64,000 bases of DNA. It comes from an uncultured Sphingomonas sp. (lineage in GTDB: Bacteria; Pseudomonadota; Alphaproteobacteria; Sphingomonadales; Sphingomonadaceae). How positions within the stretch are numbered: position 1 is the stretch's first letter; each line of letters opens with the position of its first letter. Location: positions 1 to 64,000 of the forward strand of contig NZ_CAJYHX010000028.1 in assembly GCF_913774285.1 (NCBI RefSeq). Reading direction: 5' to 3'. The notes beneath the pieces were generated by a model. It had not been told where the DNA came from, did not search any database, and saw only the letters and a program-made list of their open reading frames with translations. The translations under genes and the position numbers were made by a program. Positions 9,655 through 17,491 of the stretch are shown one piece after another.

Positions 9655-9733
9655 TCGCGCTGCGAGGCTTGCAAGGTTGCGCAACCAGCAACGCATCGAC
9701 GCGTTGCGTGATCGGGAAACGACAGGAGGGCAT

Positions 9734-10063
9734 ATGTTGTTGATCGCACTGGCGCTCCAGAGCGCCACCATCGCGGGTGCGGTACGCGCCGCGGACGTTG
9801 CGCCGCCGCGGGTGATGCGCGCGACGCTCAAGCGATCGGCGCGGCCGCATGCCGAGCTGTCGCCGCTGATCACCGCCTGCGACGTCGAACGCGATTGCGG
9901 CACGCGCGCGGCACGCAACCGCTTCCGTCTGACGAGTGCGCAGGAGCCGCTGATCGACCGCAAGCTCGAGATGGTCCGCGCGGCGCAGGGCCCGAGCTGC
10001 AACCGCACCGGCATGCCCGTATGCCCAGGTAGCGGGCGGCGGCTGCTCAAGCTGAGCTACTGA
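9734..10063 (+). CDS. Small secreted protein of unknown function
   Basis: The 109-residue product has no recognised domain. It begins with a possible signal peptide (MLLIALALQSATIAGAVRA) and contains five cysteines (in ITACDVERDCG, GPSCNRTG and PVCPGSG). The start at 9734 was chosen because ACAGGAGGG sits just in front of it; an upstream in-frame extension has no ribosome site and would hide the signal peptide. It follows the other small Cys-containing protein by 79 bases and faces the hom gene convergently. Confidence 0.55.
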   Translation: MLLIALALQSATIAGAVRAADVAPPRVMRATLKRSARPHAELSPLITACDVERDCGTRAARNRFRLTSAQEPLIDRKLEMVRAAQGPSCNRTGMPVCPGSGRRLLKLSY

Positions 10064-10082
10064 ACCGCCGCCGCGACGCGGC

Positions 10083-11375
10083 TCATGCGTCGAGAATGTG
10101 CATCCACATCGGCTCGCCGGTGAGGCTCTGCGACCCCCGCAGCTTTTCCAATGCCTGGGCGATGCTCCGCTCCGGCGCCTCGTGGGTGACGATCGCCACC
10201 AGCGCGCTGCCGTCCGGGCTCACGCCGCGCTGGATCAGGCTCTCGATCGAGACGCCGGCATCGCGCATCGCTGCCGCGATTTCCGCCAGCACGCCGACCC
10301 GGTCGGCCACGGTGAAGCGCACATAGGAACGCCCGCGCCGCTCGCCGCTGTCCGCCGCAGGCTGGGAAACGAGCGCAGTCGCCGGCATCGCATAGGGCGG
10401 GCCGAATTCGCCGCGGGAGATGTCGATCAGGTCTGCCACCACCGCGCTAGCGGTCGGGCCGTCGCCCGCGCCGGCGCCCTGGAACAGCAGCCGCCCGACG
10501 AAATTGCCCTCCGCCACCACGGCGTTGGTCGATCCGGTGACATGCGCCAGCGGATGGCCGAGCGGCACGAGATGCGCATGGACGCGCTGGAACAGGCCGT
10601 GCGGCCCTGCATCGGCGATGCCGAGCAGCCGCACGCGATAGCCGAGCGTCGCCGCCTCGGCGATGTCGGCGGCGAGGATGTGGCGGATGCCGCTCGCCTT
10701 GAGGTCACCGAAGGCCGGCTGGGTGCCGAAGGCGATGCTGGCGAGGATCGACAGCTTGTGCGCCGCATCGATGCCGTCGATATCGAAGGTCGGGTCCGCC
10801 TCGGCATAGCCGAGTGCCTGCGCCTCGGCGAGGATCTCGGCGAAATCGCGGCCCTCGGCCTCCATCTTCGACAGGATGAAATTGCAGGTGCCGTTGAGGA
10901 TGCCGTAGACCCGACTGATCTCGTTCGCTGCAGCGCCTTCGCGCAGACCCTTGATCACCGGCACGCCGCCTGCAACCGCCGCCTCGAACTTGAGCGCGAC
11001 CTGCGCGGTTTCCGCGGCTTGCGCGAGCTCGAGGCCGTGATGCGCGATCATCGCCTTGTTGGCGGTGACGAAGCTCTTGTTGGCGCCGAGTGCCGCGCGG
11101 GCGAGCGCCAGCGCCGGGCCATCCGAACCGCCAACTAGCTCGACCACCACATCCGCGTTGGCGTGGCGCGCGAGTTCGACAGGATCGTCGACCCAGTCGA
11201 AGCGCGACAGATCGATGCCGCGATCCTTGGTGCGATCGCGGGCGGAAACGGCGACCACCTCGATTCTGCGCCCCGCGCGGCGGCTAATCAGCTCGGCATT
11301 GGCGTCGAGCAGGCGAATCACGCCGCCGCCCACCGTACCGAGCCCCGCCAGTGCCACGCGCAACGCTTCCGCCAT
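10083..11375 (-). CDS. hom: Homoserine dehydrogenase
   Basis: This NAD(P)-dependent enzyme reduces aspartate semialdehyde to homoserine, the branch point for threonine and methionine. The 430 residues comprise an N-terminal Rossmann domain (GLGTVGGGV at residues 11-19), the catalytic domain with GGVPVIKGLREG and NGTCNFILSKM, and a C-terminal ACT domain from about residue 350 (VRFTVADRVGVLAEIAAAM), which in relatives mediates feedback by threonine. It is monofunctional, with no aspartokinase domain. It stands alone in this window. Confidence 0.96.
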   Translation of the reverse strand: MAEALRVALAGLGTVGGGVIRLLDANAELISRRAGRRIEVVAVSARDRTKDRGIDLSRFDWVDDPVELARHANADVVVELVGGSDGPALALARAALGANKSFVTANKAMIAHHGLELAQAAETAQVALKFEAAVAGGVPVIKGLREGAAANEISRVYGILNGTCNFILSKMEAEGRDFAEILAEAQALGYAEADPTFDIDGIDAAHKLSILASIAFGTQPAFGDLKASGIRHILAADIAEAATLGYRVRLLGIADAGPHGLFQRVHAHLVPLGHPLAHVTGSTNAVVAEGNFVGRLLFQGAGAGDGPTASAVVADLIDISRGEFGPPYAMPATALVSQPAADSGERRGRSYVRFTVADRVGVLAEIAAAMRDAGVSIESLIQRGVSPDGSALVAIVTHEAPERSIAQALEKLRGSQSLTGEPMWMHILDA

Positions 11376-11509
11376 TCGTCGTTCCTCTAAAACTCTACAG
11401 CGAGGCGGCGGCCGAGCCCTTCGCCCGACCGCCGCCTGCCGTCCCTAGCGCCTTCCCTTCCCAGAAGGAAAGACAGATTTTGTCGTAGGCGAGCGCCGCC
11501 ACGCGCTGT

Positions 11510-12478
11510 TTATTTCTTGATTAGCCCGATCTCTACCAGCCGCTCGTGCAGATAATCATGCGCGGTGATTGGCTCCGGATAGCGGTTCGGATTCTCCGCG
11601 CTGACGCAGCCCGGCAGCGTCTTGATCAGGAAATCGGGCGCCGGATGCAGGAAGAACGGCATCGAATAGCGCGAATGGCCGCGGCGCTCGGCCGGCGGAT
11701 TGACCACCCGGTGCGTGGTCGAGGGCAGGACATGGTTGGTCAGCCGCTGCAGCATGTCGCCGACATTAATCACCATCGCGCCTTCGGGCGGCTTCACTGC
11801 CAGCCACTTGCCGTCGCGATCGAGCAGCTCGAGCCCGGCTTCCTCGGCGCCGAGCAGCAGCGTGATCAGGTTGATGTCCTCATGCGCGCCCGCGCGCACC
11901 TCGGGCGCATCGGCGGCGACCGGCGGGTAATGGAGCAGGCGCAGCACCGAATTGCCGTCCTTCACCGCGGTGTCGAACCAGTCGGGCGAGAGGCCGAGAT
12001 AGCGCGCTACGGCCGAGAGCAGCTTGTCGCCCGCCGTGTCGAACGCGGCGAACAGCTCGACAAAGGTCTCGCGGAAGCCCTCGGGCTGGTTCGGCCAGAC
12101 ATTGGGCGCCATCACGTCGCCGAAGCGATGCCCGGCGGCCAGCTCGCGACCGATATGCCAGAATTCCTTGAGGTCGACGTGCGTCGCGCCCTTGGCGATC
12201 TCGGTCTTGAACGGGGTATAGCCGCGCGCGCCGCCGCCGCCGGGGAGGAAATATCCGCGCTTTTCCTCCTCGGGCAGATCGAAGAACGCCTTGGTCAGCG
12301 CCCAGGCACGCTCGATCAGCGCCTGCGGCACGCCATGATCGCGCACCACGGCGAAACCGAAGCGCTGGAACGATCCGCCGAACGCCTGGGCAAAGCCCTC
12401 CGGATCGCTGGCCTGGTCCTTCAGCGAAAGCGCCGGAATTTCGGCGAGGGTATCCAACATCACAGTCTCCGAACGCAA
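11510..12478 (-). CDS. Isopenicillin N synthase-like Fe(II)/2-oxoglutarate-type oxygenase
   Basis: This 322-residue protein has the non-haem iron dioxygenase fold. The N-terminal DIOX_N region holds AVVRDHGVPQALIERAW. The iron-binding facial triad is HED in GAHEDINLITLLL plus the distal His in STTHRVVNP, and RYSMPFF matches the RxS motif that binds 2-oxoglutarate in this family. Members range from antibiotic synthases to housekeeping oxidases of unknown substrate; bacterial stand-alone copies like this one are common and mostly uncharacterised. Two starts are possible, 12478 or the next ATG 18 bases later; the second (MLDTLAEIPALSL) resembles the family N-terminus. Confidence 0.88.
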   Translation of the reverse strand: MRSETVMLDTLAEIPALSLKDQASDPEGFAQAFGGSFQRFGFAVVRDHGVPQALIERAWALTKAFFDLPEEEKRGYFLPGGGGARGYTPFKTEIAKGATHVDLKEFWHIGRELAAGHRFGDVMAPNVWPNQPEGFRETFVELFAAFDTAGDKLLSAVARYLGLSPDWFDTAVKDGNSVLRLLHYPPVAADAPEVRAGAHEDINLITLLLGAEEAGLELLDRDGKWLAVKPPEGAMVINVGDMLQRLTNHVLPSTTHRVVNPPAERRGHSRYSMPFFLHPAPDFLIKTLPGCVSAENPNRYPEPITAHDYLHERLVEIGLIKK

Positions 12479-12559
12479 AAACCGGCGGTTAGTCCCGCCA
12501 CCACCGGCCCCACAAGCCTGGGAAGATTCCCAATGGCCGGCGCCCTGTCCCGATCGGGA

Positions 12560-13045
12560 TCAGCGGCCGACCTGCATCAGCCCCTTGGTCCTGGCATCGC
12601 CGCTCGCGCTGAGCTGGAGCGCGAAGGGCTGGCCGTCATCGGTGGTGCCGATCAGGTTATCGTCCTTCGTCGTCACCTTGAAGCCCTGCTTGGTCATGTT
12701 GTCGCGAAACCAGTCGCGCACCGCCGTGGGCGCTGCCGGGCTCTCGAACTCGACGATCACCTGGCCGTCCTTGTCGCCCTGGTTGTCGTTGACCTTGAGG
12801 TTCTTCAGCGTCGATCCGGGATAGAGCGTAACGCCGTCGATGTCGAAATTCTTCGCGTCGAGCGGCATCTTGGGCAGCGTGATCGAGCCCTGGATTCCCG
12901 GCGCCTTGATCTGGATGCGGCCGTTCGAATCGGTGGAGATGACGCTGTTGCCGTCGCTGTCGTTGCCGTCGAAGTTGATATTCGCGCTGCCATGGCACGC
13001 GGCGAGTGCGATCGGCAGCAACAGGGGTGCGAAACGGCGATTCAT
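12560..13045 (-). CDS. Putative lipoprotein of unknown function
   Basis: This 161-residue exported lipoprotein has a signal peptide ending in the lipobox LAAC (Cys16). The mature part starts with an Asn/Asp/Ser-rich linker, then SNGRIQIKAPGIQGSITLPKM, a beta-rich region, and a C-terminal half reading VNDNQGDKDGQVIVEFESP and DWFRDNMTKQGFKV that looks like a small folded alpha/beta domain. The start was set by GCAGGAG upstream and by the signal peptide. It is divergent from a Bcr/CflA transporter, 104 bases apart. Function unknown. Confidence 0.65.
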   Translation of the reverse strand: MNRRFAPLLLPIALAACHGSANINFDGNDSDGNSVISTDSNGRIQIKAPGIQGSITLPKMPLDAKNFDIDGVTLYPGSTLKNLKVNDNQGDKDGQVIVEFESPAAPTAVRDWFRDNMTKQGFKVTTKDDNLIGTTDDGQPFALQLSASGDARTKGLMQVGR

Positions 13046-13149
13046 GCGGATACTCCTGCGGCGGTTGCACATCGCAATGTTGTTGCGCAGGCATCCACGT
13101 CAACCGGAAAAAGGGTGACCTTAGGGAAGGCTTGGGCCATGAGCCTGGC

Positions 13150-14385
13150 ATGAACGCCCCGCACCCGAGCACCGCCGCCGCCGGCCAGGCGCCGCTGCGC
13201 TTCGCCGAGTTCGTCACCCTCGCCGCGGCGCTGATGGCACTGACCGCGATCGGCATCGATTCGATGCTCCCGGCCCTCCCGGCGATCGGCGTCAGCCTGG
13301 GCGTGGAGTCGGCCAATCATCGCCAGTTCGTGATCACCGCGTTCCTGATCGGCTTCGGCACGGCGCAACTGCTCTACGGCCCGCTGTCCGACCGGTTCGG
13401 CCGACGGCCGGTGCTGATGATCGCGCTCGCCACCTATGTGCTGACCAGCTGGGTGGCGGCGATCTCCGGCAGCTTCACGCTGCTGCTGGTCGCGCGCGTG
13501 GCAATGGGCACGGCGGCAGCCGGATCGCGGGTCATCACCGTGGCGCTGGTGCGCGATTGCTATGCCGGGCGGGCAATGGCCCGGGTGATGAGCCTGGTGT
13601 TCATCGTGTTCATGGCCGCACCGATCTTCGCGCCGACGCTGGGGCAGATCATCCTAGCGGCGGGTGGATCGTGGCGGACGATCTTCTGGGGCATCGGCGG
13701 GATCGGCGGGCTGGTGCTGTTGTGGTTCGCAGCGCGAATGCCGGAGACGCTCGCCGCCGATGCCCGGCAGTCGCTGGTGCCTGCCCGGGTGCTCGCCGAC
13801 TACGGCGTGATGCTGCGCGACCGCGCCGCGGTCGGCTACACCATCGCCACCGCGCTGCTCTCCGGCGCGCTGTTCGGCTTCATCGGATCGGTCCAGCAGG
13901 TGATGGCCGACGTGTTCCACCGGCCCGAGCTGCTGACCATCATCTTCGCCGGCGTCGCAGGAACGATGGCGGTGGGGTCGTTCCTCAACGCGCGGATCGT
14001 GATGCGGCTGGGCATGCGGATGATATCGCATACCGCGGTCAGCCTGCTCACGCTGATCGCCGGCGTGCACCTGGTGGTCACGCTGTTCGGGCTAGAGACG
14101 CTGTGGAGCTTCGCCGCGCTGCAATCGCTGATGATGGCGTGCTTCGGCCTCGCCACCTCCAACTTCTCGGCGATGGCGATGGAGAAGATGGGTGCAATCG
14201 CCGGCACCGCCTCCAGCCTGCAGGGTTTCGTCACCACCATCGTCGGCGCGGTGATCGGGGCGGCGATCGGCCAGGCCTTCGATGGCACCACCATCCCCCT
14301 GTATAGTGGTTTTCTGCTGATGGGTGCGCTCTCCCTCGTGGTAGTAGCGGTGACGGAACGCGGACGGATGTTCCGCCCGAGCTGA
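13150..14385 (+). CDS. Bcr/CflA-type MFS drug efflux transporter
   Basis: This 411-residue inner-membrane proton antiporter has about 12 transmembrane segments. LYGPLSDRFGRRPVLM is the major-facilitator loop 2-3 motif in the form typical of the Bcr/CflA (bicyclomycin/chloramphenicol, sulfonamide) group, and the fifth segment has the antiporter-type glycines (FMAAPIFAPTLGQIIL). Its substrate is not predictable. The gene is divergent from the lipoprotein gene and followed by a likely stress promoter for the next gene. Confidence 0.9.
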   Translation: MNAPHPSTAAAGQAPLRFAEFVTLAAALMALTAIGIDSMLPALPAIGVSLGVESANHRQFVITAFLIGFGTAQLLYGPLSDRFGRRPVLMIALATYVLTSWVAAISGSFTLLLVARVAMGTAAAGSRVITVALVRDCYAGRAMARVMSLVFIVFMAAPIFAPTLGQIILAAGGSWRTIFWGIGGIGGLVLLWFAARMPETLAADARQSLVPARVLADYGVMLRDRAAVGYTIATALLSGALFGFIGSVQQVMADVFHRPELLTIIFAGVAGTMAVGSFLNARIVMRLGMRMISHTAVSLLTLIAGVHLVVTLFGLETLWSFAALQSLMMACFGLATSNFSAMAMEKMGAIAGTASSLQGFVTTIVGAVIGAAIGQAFDGTTIPLYSGFLLMGALSLVVVAVTERGRMFRPS

Positions 14386-14388
14386 GTC

Positions 14389-14414
14389 GGAACGCAGCCG
14401 GGGCCAGCGCCGTT
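14389..14414 (+). promoter_or_regulatory. Likely EcfG (general stress response) promoter
   Basis: GGAAC (14389-14393) and CGTT (14411-14414) are separated by exactly 17 bases, which fits the known alphaproteobacterial EcfG consensus GGAAC-N16/17-CGTT. It ends 50 bases before the ATG of the acidic protein at 14465 and lies just after the stop of the transporter gene. Confidence 0.65.
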
Positions 14415-14464
14415 GCGCATTCGAACCCCGGCGATCCCCGCCGGGCCAGTGATGAGGTTTGGCG

Positions 14465-14806
14465 ATGAGCGGCACCCAGGGTCCCAGCGACGACGTGTAT
14501 GACGCGGAAGGCTATGACGAGAGCCAGCGCGCCGAAATTCTCGAAGTGACGGGCGACGGGCCGGACGACGGTTCGCTCCTGACCGACATCAACCCCGATC
14601 TCGGCGGCAGCGAGGACGACGACGACGATCTCGACGAACTGTCGATGGCGGACGACGAGATCGGCGAGGAAGACGACGACGCCGACGAGGATGAAGACGA
14701 CCTCGACGAAGACGACATCCAGGACGATTTCGACGACGAGGATGTCGACGAGGACGATCTCGACGAGGAACTCGACGATCCGGACGACGTCGCGCTGCGC
14801 CCCTGA
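14465..14806 (+). CDS. Highly acidic small protein of unknown function
   Basis: The 113-residue cytoplasmic product is extremely acidic: from residue 50 onward it is almost only Asp, Glu, Leu, Ile and Val (for example EDDDADEDEDDLDEDD). No catalytic motif can be seen. Proteins like this in sphingomonads are sometimes labelled DNA primase by weak similarity; nothing here supports that. The ATG at 14465 has GATGAGG in front. The EcfG-type promoter 50 bases upstream suggests it is made in the general stress response. It may act as a polyanion-like chaperone or DNA mimic, which is speculation. Confidence 0.7.
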   Translation: MSGTQGPSDDVYDAEGYDESQRAEILEVTGDGPDDGSLLTDINPDLGGSEDDDDDLDELSMADDEIGEEDDDADEDEDDLDEDDIQDDFDDEDVDEDDLDEELDDPDDVALRP

Positions 14807-14816
14807 TCTTCGCGGG

Positions 14817-14846
14817 AGGGCGCGCAGCCGGTGCTGCGCGCCCTTT
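14817..14846 (+). terminator. Stem-loop terminator after acidic protein
   Basis: A perfect 12-bp stem (14817-14828 AGGGCGCGCAGC with 14833-14844) has the loop CGGT and is followed by TT. It lies 11 bases after the stop codon. Confidence 0.65.
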
Positions 14847-14878
14847 GCATGCTTCTTGCGGACGCTCCTCGGCCGTGA

Positions 14879-14897
14879 AATGGTACGTTATACCATT
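14879..14897. promoter_or_regulatory. Perfect dyad in front of exbD, candidate operator
   Basis: AATGGTA and TACCATT form a perfect 7-bp inverted repeat with the 5-base spacer CGTTA. It lies 21 bases upstream of the exbD start, where a repressor bound to it could block transcription or initiation. The regulator is unknown; metal-type regulators are one possibility for a TonB-system gene. Confidence 0.45.
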
Positions 14898-14917
14898 GCA
14901 GTGAAGGAGGAGAGGTC

Positions 14918-15322
14918 ATGCCCAAGTTCGTGTCCACCGCCGAGCCCCAGCCGATCGGCGCAATCAACGTTACGCCGTTCATCGACGTGATGCTGGTGCT
15001 GCTGATCGTGATGATCCTCAGCATGCCGATGGTGACCCACAAGGTGCCGGTCGACCTGCCGCAGGGCGGCTCCGCCTCCACCGACGATTCGACGCACCGG
15101 CTGGCGATCGACAAGGCCGGCGCGCTGTTCTGGGACGGCACCCGCCTCGCCGATGCTGCGCTTCCGGCCAAACTGGCGGGCCTGCGCACCGATGCCGCGG
15201 TGCTCCAGCTGCAGACCGATCCGGAGGCGCGCTACGAACGCTTCGACGCCGTCCTCGCCGCGATCAAGCGCGCCAACATCGTGAAGCTTGGCTTCGTCGG
15301 TAACCAGCCGCTGGCCGATTGA
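14918..15322 (+). CDS. ExbD/TolR-family biopolymer transport protein
   Basis: This 134-residue inner-membrane protein is of the type that couples proton flow through ExbB/TolQ to TonB or TolA. It has one transmembrane helix (about residues 22-40) containing the essential proton-carrying Asp (D23 in PFIDVML), and a periplasmic domain that reads DKAGALFWDGTRL and ends IVKLGFVGNQPLAD. The ribosome site AAGGAGGAGAGG is strong. No exbB/tolQ, tonB or tolA gene is adjacent, so it is an orphan and must use partners encoded elsewhere. Confidence 0.9.
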   Translation: MPKFVSTAEPQPIGAINVTPFIDVMLVLLIVMILSMPMVTHKVPVDLPQGGSASTDDSTHRLAIDKAGALFWDGTRLADAALPAKLAGLRTDAAVLQLQTDPEARYERFDAVLAAIKRANIVKLGFVGNQPLAD

Positions 15323-15377
15323 GGAACCGGCGCATCCGGTGGCTCGTTCGCAAGTTCCTGTTTTGGAAGAGACCCGG

Positions 15378-16010
15378 ATGCGCCTGATCCCCGCCCTGCT
15401 TGCCGCCTGCTCGCTCGCCGCTTGTTCCTCGGGACTGCCCCCGGCCGCGGACAACACGGCCGGCGCCGCGAGCAACGCCGAGATCAACCAGACCGCACCG
15501 GCGGCCACCGAGCGCGCGCCCGGCAACGAGCAGCTGGAACCGCTCAAGCCGCCCGCCCCCGGCCAGCCGGGCGGCCTGCCCGACGACCGCACGCCGGTGA
15601 ACGAGGCCAAGTTCACCCCCGACAGCGCGCAGGGCGCCGCCAATGTCGTGCAGACCTATTACGCGCTGATCGAGAGCGGCCGCTATGACCAGGCCTGGGC
15701 GCTGTGGAGCGACGGCGGCAAGGCCTCGGGCGGCGATGCCAAAGCCTTCGCGGCGCGCTTCGCACCCTATTCGGAATATCATGCCAATGTCGGCGCGCCG
15801 GGACAGATCGAGGCGGGTGCGGGCCAGCGCTACGTCACCGTGCCGGTGCAGGTCTATGCGCGCATCAAGGCGACGGGCAAACCTTTCTACCAGCTCGGCG
15901 AGGTCACGCTGCACCGGGCGGGCGACATCGACGGCGCCACCGCGGAGCAGCGCACCTGGCATATCCGGGCGATCAAGTTCCAGGACGATCCCGGCAAGCC
16001 GGCGCAATAG
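15378..16010 (+). CDS. Putative lipoprotein of unknown function
   Basis: This 210-residue exported lipoprotein has a short signal peptide with the lipobox LAAC (Cys16). A Pro/Ala/Asn-rich linker (residues 20-75) precedes a C-terminal domain (about 85-205) with NVVQTYYALIESGRYDQAWAL, a helix-rich opening resembling the NTF2-like or SnoaL-like fold of many envelope lipoproteins, followed by beta strands (YVTVPVQVYARI, WHIRAIKFQDD). I cannot assign a function. The start was chosen from GACCCGG spacing and the signal peptide. It follows exbD by 55 bases on the same strand and may be co-transcribed with it. Confidence 0.7.
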   Translation: MRLIPALLAACSLAACSSGLPPAADNTAGAASNAEINQTAPAATERAPGNEQLEPLKPPAPGQPGGLPDDRTPVNEAKFTPDSAQGAANVVQTYYALIESGRYDQAWALWSDGGKASGGDAKAFAARFAPYSEYHANVGAPGQIEAGAGQRYVTVPVQVYARIKATGKPFYQLGEVTLHRAGDIDGATAEQRTWHIRAIKFQDDPGKPAQ

Positions 16011-16217
16011 TCAGCCGCCGATAAGGTTGCGGACCAGCGCGATGTCGTCATTGTCGATCGGCTGCCCCGTGGCATCGGTGGCGTTCTCGATCGGCATTGC
16101 ATGGTCGCGGGACTTGCCGACGCCCGCGACACTCACCGCGGTCCACAACACCCCCGCCGCCCAGAGCAGGGCCGCTCAGCGGCTGCGGAACAGGGCGGAG
16201 GGTCGGCGCGGCAGCAT
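16011..16217 (-). pseudogene. Small single-TM protein interrupted by one in-frame TGA
   Basis: On the minus strand a frame of 69 codons starts with ATG at 16217 (GGGGGAGCAGG lies upstream) and ends with TGA at 16011-16013. It encodes MLPRRPSALFRSR, then a TGA at 16176-16178, then AALLWAAGVLWTAVSVAG, a clear membrane helix preceded by basic residues, then a polar tail ending IDNDDIALVRNLIGG. One change of TGA to TGG (Trp) would restore a 68-residue small membrane protein. It may be a recent nonsense mutation, a sequence error, or a gene restarted at the internal GTG near 16148. Function unknown. Confidence 0.5.
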
Positions 16218-16286
16218 GGTGCGGAGCCTGCTCCCCCTGGCATGAACGCCGCGCTACGCTCCATGGTTACCGCTCGAGGATTCGTG

Positions 16287-16688
16287 ATGCCCCGCTTCAC
16301 CCGCCAGATCACCGCCACGCCTGCCGACATCGACGTGCTGGGGCACGTCAACAATGCCGTCTGGGTGGCGTGGATCCAGGATATCGCGGTCGCGCATTGG
16401 GACAGCCTCGCCACGCCCGAGGACAAGGCCGCCTATGTCTGGGTGATCACCCGCCACGAGATCGACTATCGCGGCAATGTCCGCGTCGGCGAGACGGTGA
16501 CGGGCGAAACCTGGGTGCCCGAGCCGCCGCGCGGCGCCCGTTTCAACCGCCATGTCCGCTTCCTGGGCGACGACGGCAAGGTGCGGGTGGAGGCGGTGAC
16601 CACCTGGGCGCTGCTCGACCGCGCATCGGGTCGGCTGCTCCGTGTTCCCGCCGACCTCGGCGACCGCTTCATTGAAGCGACGCGCTGA
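16287..16688 (+). CDS. Acyl-CoA thioesterase (4-hydroxybenzoyl-CoA thioesterase / YbgC-like)
   Basis: This 133-residue single hot-dog-fold protein is expected to hydrolyse an acyl-CoA or acyl-carrier thioester in the cytoplasm. The active-site region is DIDVLGHVNNAVWVAWIQ, with the conserved Asp and the HVNNA turn typical of this family, followed by VITRHEIDYRGNVRVGETV. Length fits. The start at 16287 was chosen because it matches the family N-terminus and has GAGGA upstream; the frame stays open for 186 more bases upstream but that part overlaps the opposing small membrane gene and is not family-like. Acyl substrate unknown. Confidence 0.85.
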   Translation: MPRFTRQITATPADIDVLGHVNNAVWVAWIQDIAVAHWDSLATPEDKAAYVWVITRHEIDYRGNVRVGETVTGETWVPEPPRGARFNRHVRFLGDDGKVRVEAVTTWALLDRASGRLLRVPADLGDRFIEATR

Positions 16689-16756
16689 CGAAGCGAGTCG
16701 TCCGCGCGACGAACCGTGGTTCGCGCCGTCGCCGAACTCGACTAGGGTGCAGCGCC

Positions 16757-17452
16757 ATGGCGTTCTCGCGTGTGTTCCCGTTGGCGGTGCTGGCTCTGCC
16801 CTTGCTGCTATCGGCCTGTATCTTCGGCAGCGGCGGCGGCGACAAGCGACCGGCCCCCGCCCCCACCCGCCCCCGTGGCAGCCCGCCGATCACGCTCAAT
16901 CGGCCGACGCCGCGCGAAACCCAGCAATGCTTCACCGATCTTTCCCGCGCGGGCGTGCGGTTCAGCGCGATGCCCGATCGCGACTATGGCGGCGGCTGCA
17001 TCGTCGAGGGCGCGGTGCAGCTGATCGACATCGGCGTGCCGGTGGGCGGCATCAAGGGGATGCGCTGCCCGCTCGCCCGCGCCTTCACCGGTTGGGTGCA
17101 GTACGCCGTGGCGCCTGCGGCGCGGCAGATCCTGGGCAGCGATCTCGTCCGGGTGGATACGTTCGGCACCTATGTCTGTCGGGCGATCGTCGGCAGCCCG
17201 CAGGCCTCGACCAAGCTTTCCGAACATGGCCGCGCCAACGCGGTCGACGTCTCCGGCTTCGTGCTACGGGACGGGCGGCGGATCACCATCCTCAAGGACT
17301 GGCAGAACCAGGATCCGGCTGTCCGCAAATTCCTCGAGACGATCCACGGATCCGCCTGCAGGCGTTTCGCCACCGTACTGAGCCCGAACTATAATTACGT
17401 CCACCGCGACCATTTCCATCTCGACATGGGGCGGGGACCCTTCTGCGCCTGA
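16757..17452 (+). CDS. Extensin-like C-terminal domain lipoprotein
   Basis: This 231-residue exported protein has a lipoprotein signal (LLLSAC, Cys21). A Pro-rich linker (residues 30-50) precedes an extensin-like C-terminal domain (about 55-230), a family related to the D,D-peptidase M15 fold. Expected zinc-site elements are visible: HGRANAVDVSGF and HRDHFHLDMG. Six or more Cys residues in the domain suggest disulfides. Alphaproteobacterial members are thought to act on the cell wall; exact activity is not known. It is followed by the LOG gene after 39 bases. Confidence 0.88.
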   Translation: MAFSRVFPLAVLALPLLLSACIFGSGGGDKRPAPAPTRPRGSPPITLNRPTPRETQQCFTDLSRAGVRFSAMPDRDYGGGCIVEGAVQLIDIGVPVGGIKGMRCPLARAFTGWVQYAVAPAARQILGSDLVRVDTFGTYVCRAIVGSPQASTKLSEHGRANAVDVSGFVLRDGRRITILKDWQNQDPAVRKFLETIHGSACRRFATVLSPNYNYVHRDHFHLDMGRGPFCA

Positions 17453-17491
17453 GGCTTTCCAAGCGCCACGGATGCGCCTACTTCGCAGTCA

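Noticed and set aside
14465..14806. Annotation of the acidic protein as DNA primase
   Set aside because: No zinc finger, TOPRIM or helicase motif is present; only low-complexity acidic residues.
16101..16286. Upstream extension of the thioesterase gene
   Set aside because: It is Gly/Arg/Gln-rich, unlike the family N-terminus, and the ATG at 16287 has a good ribosome site.
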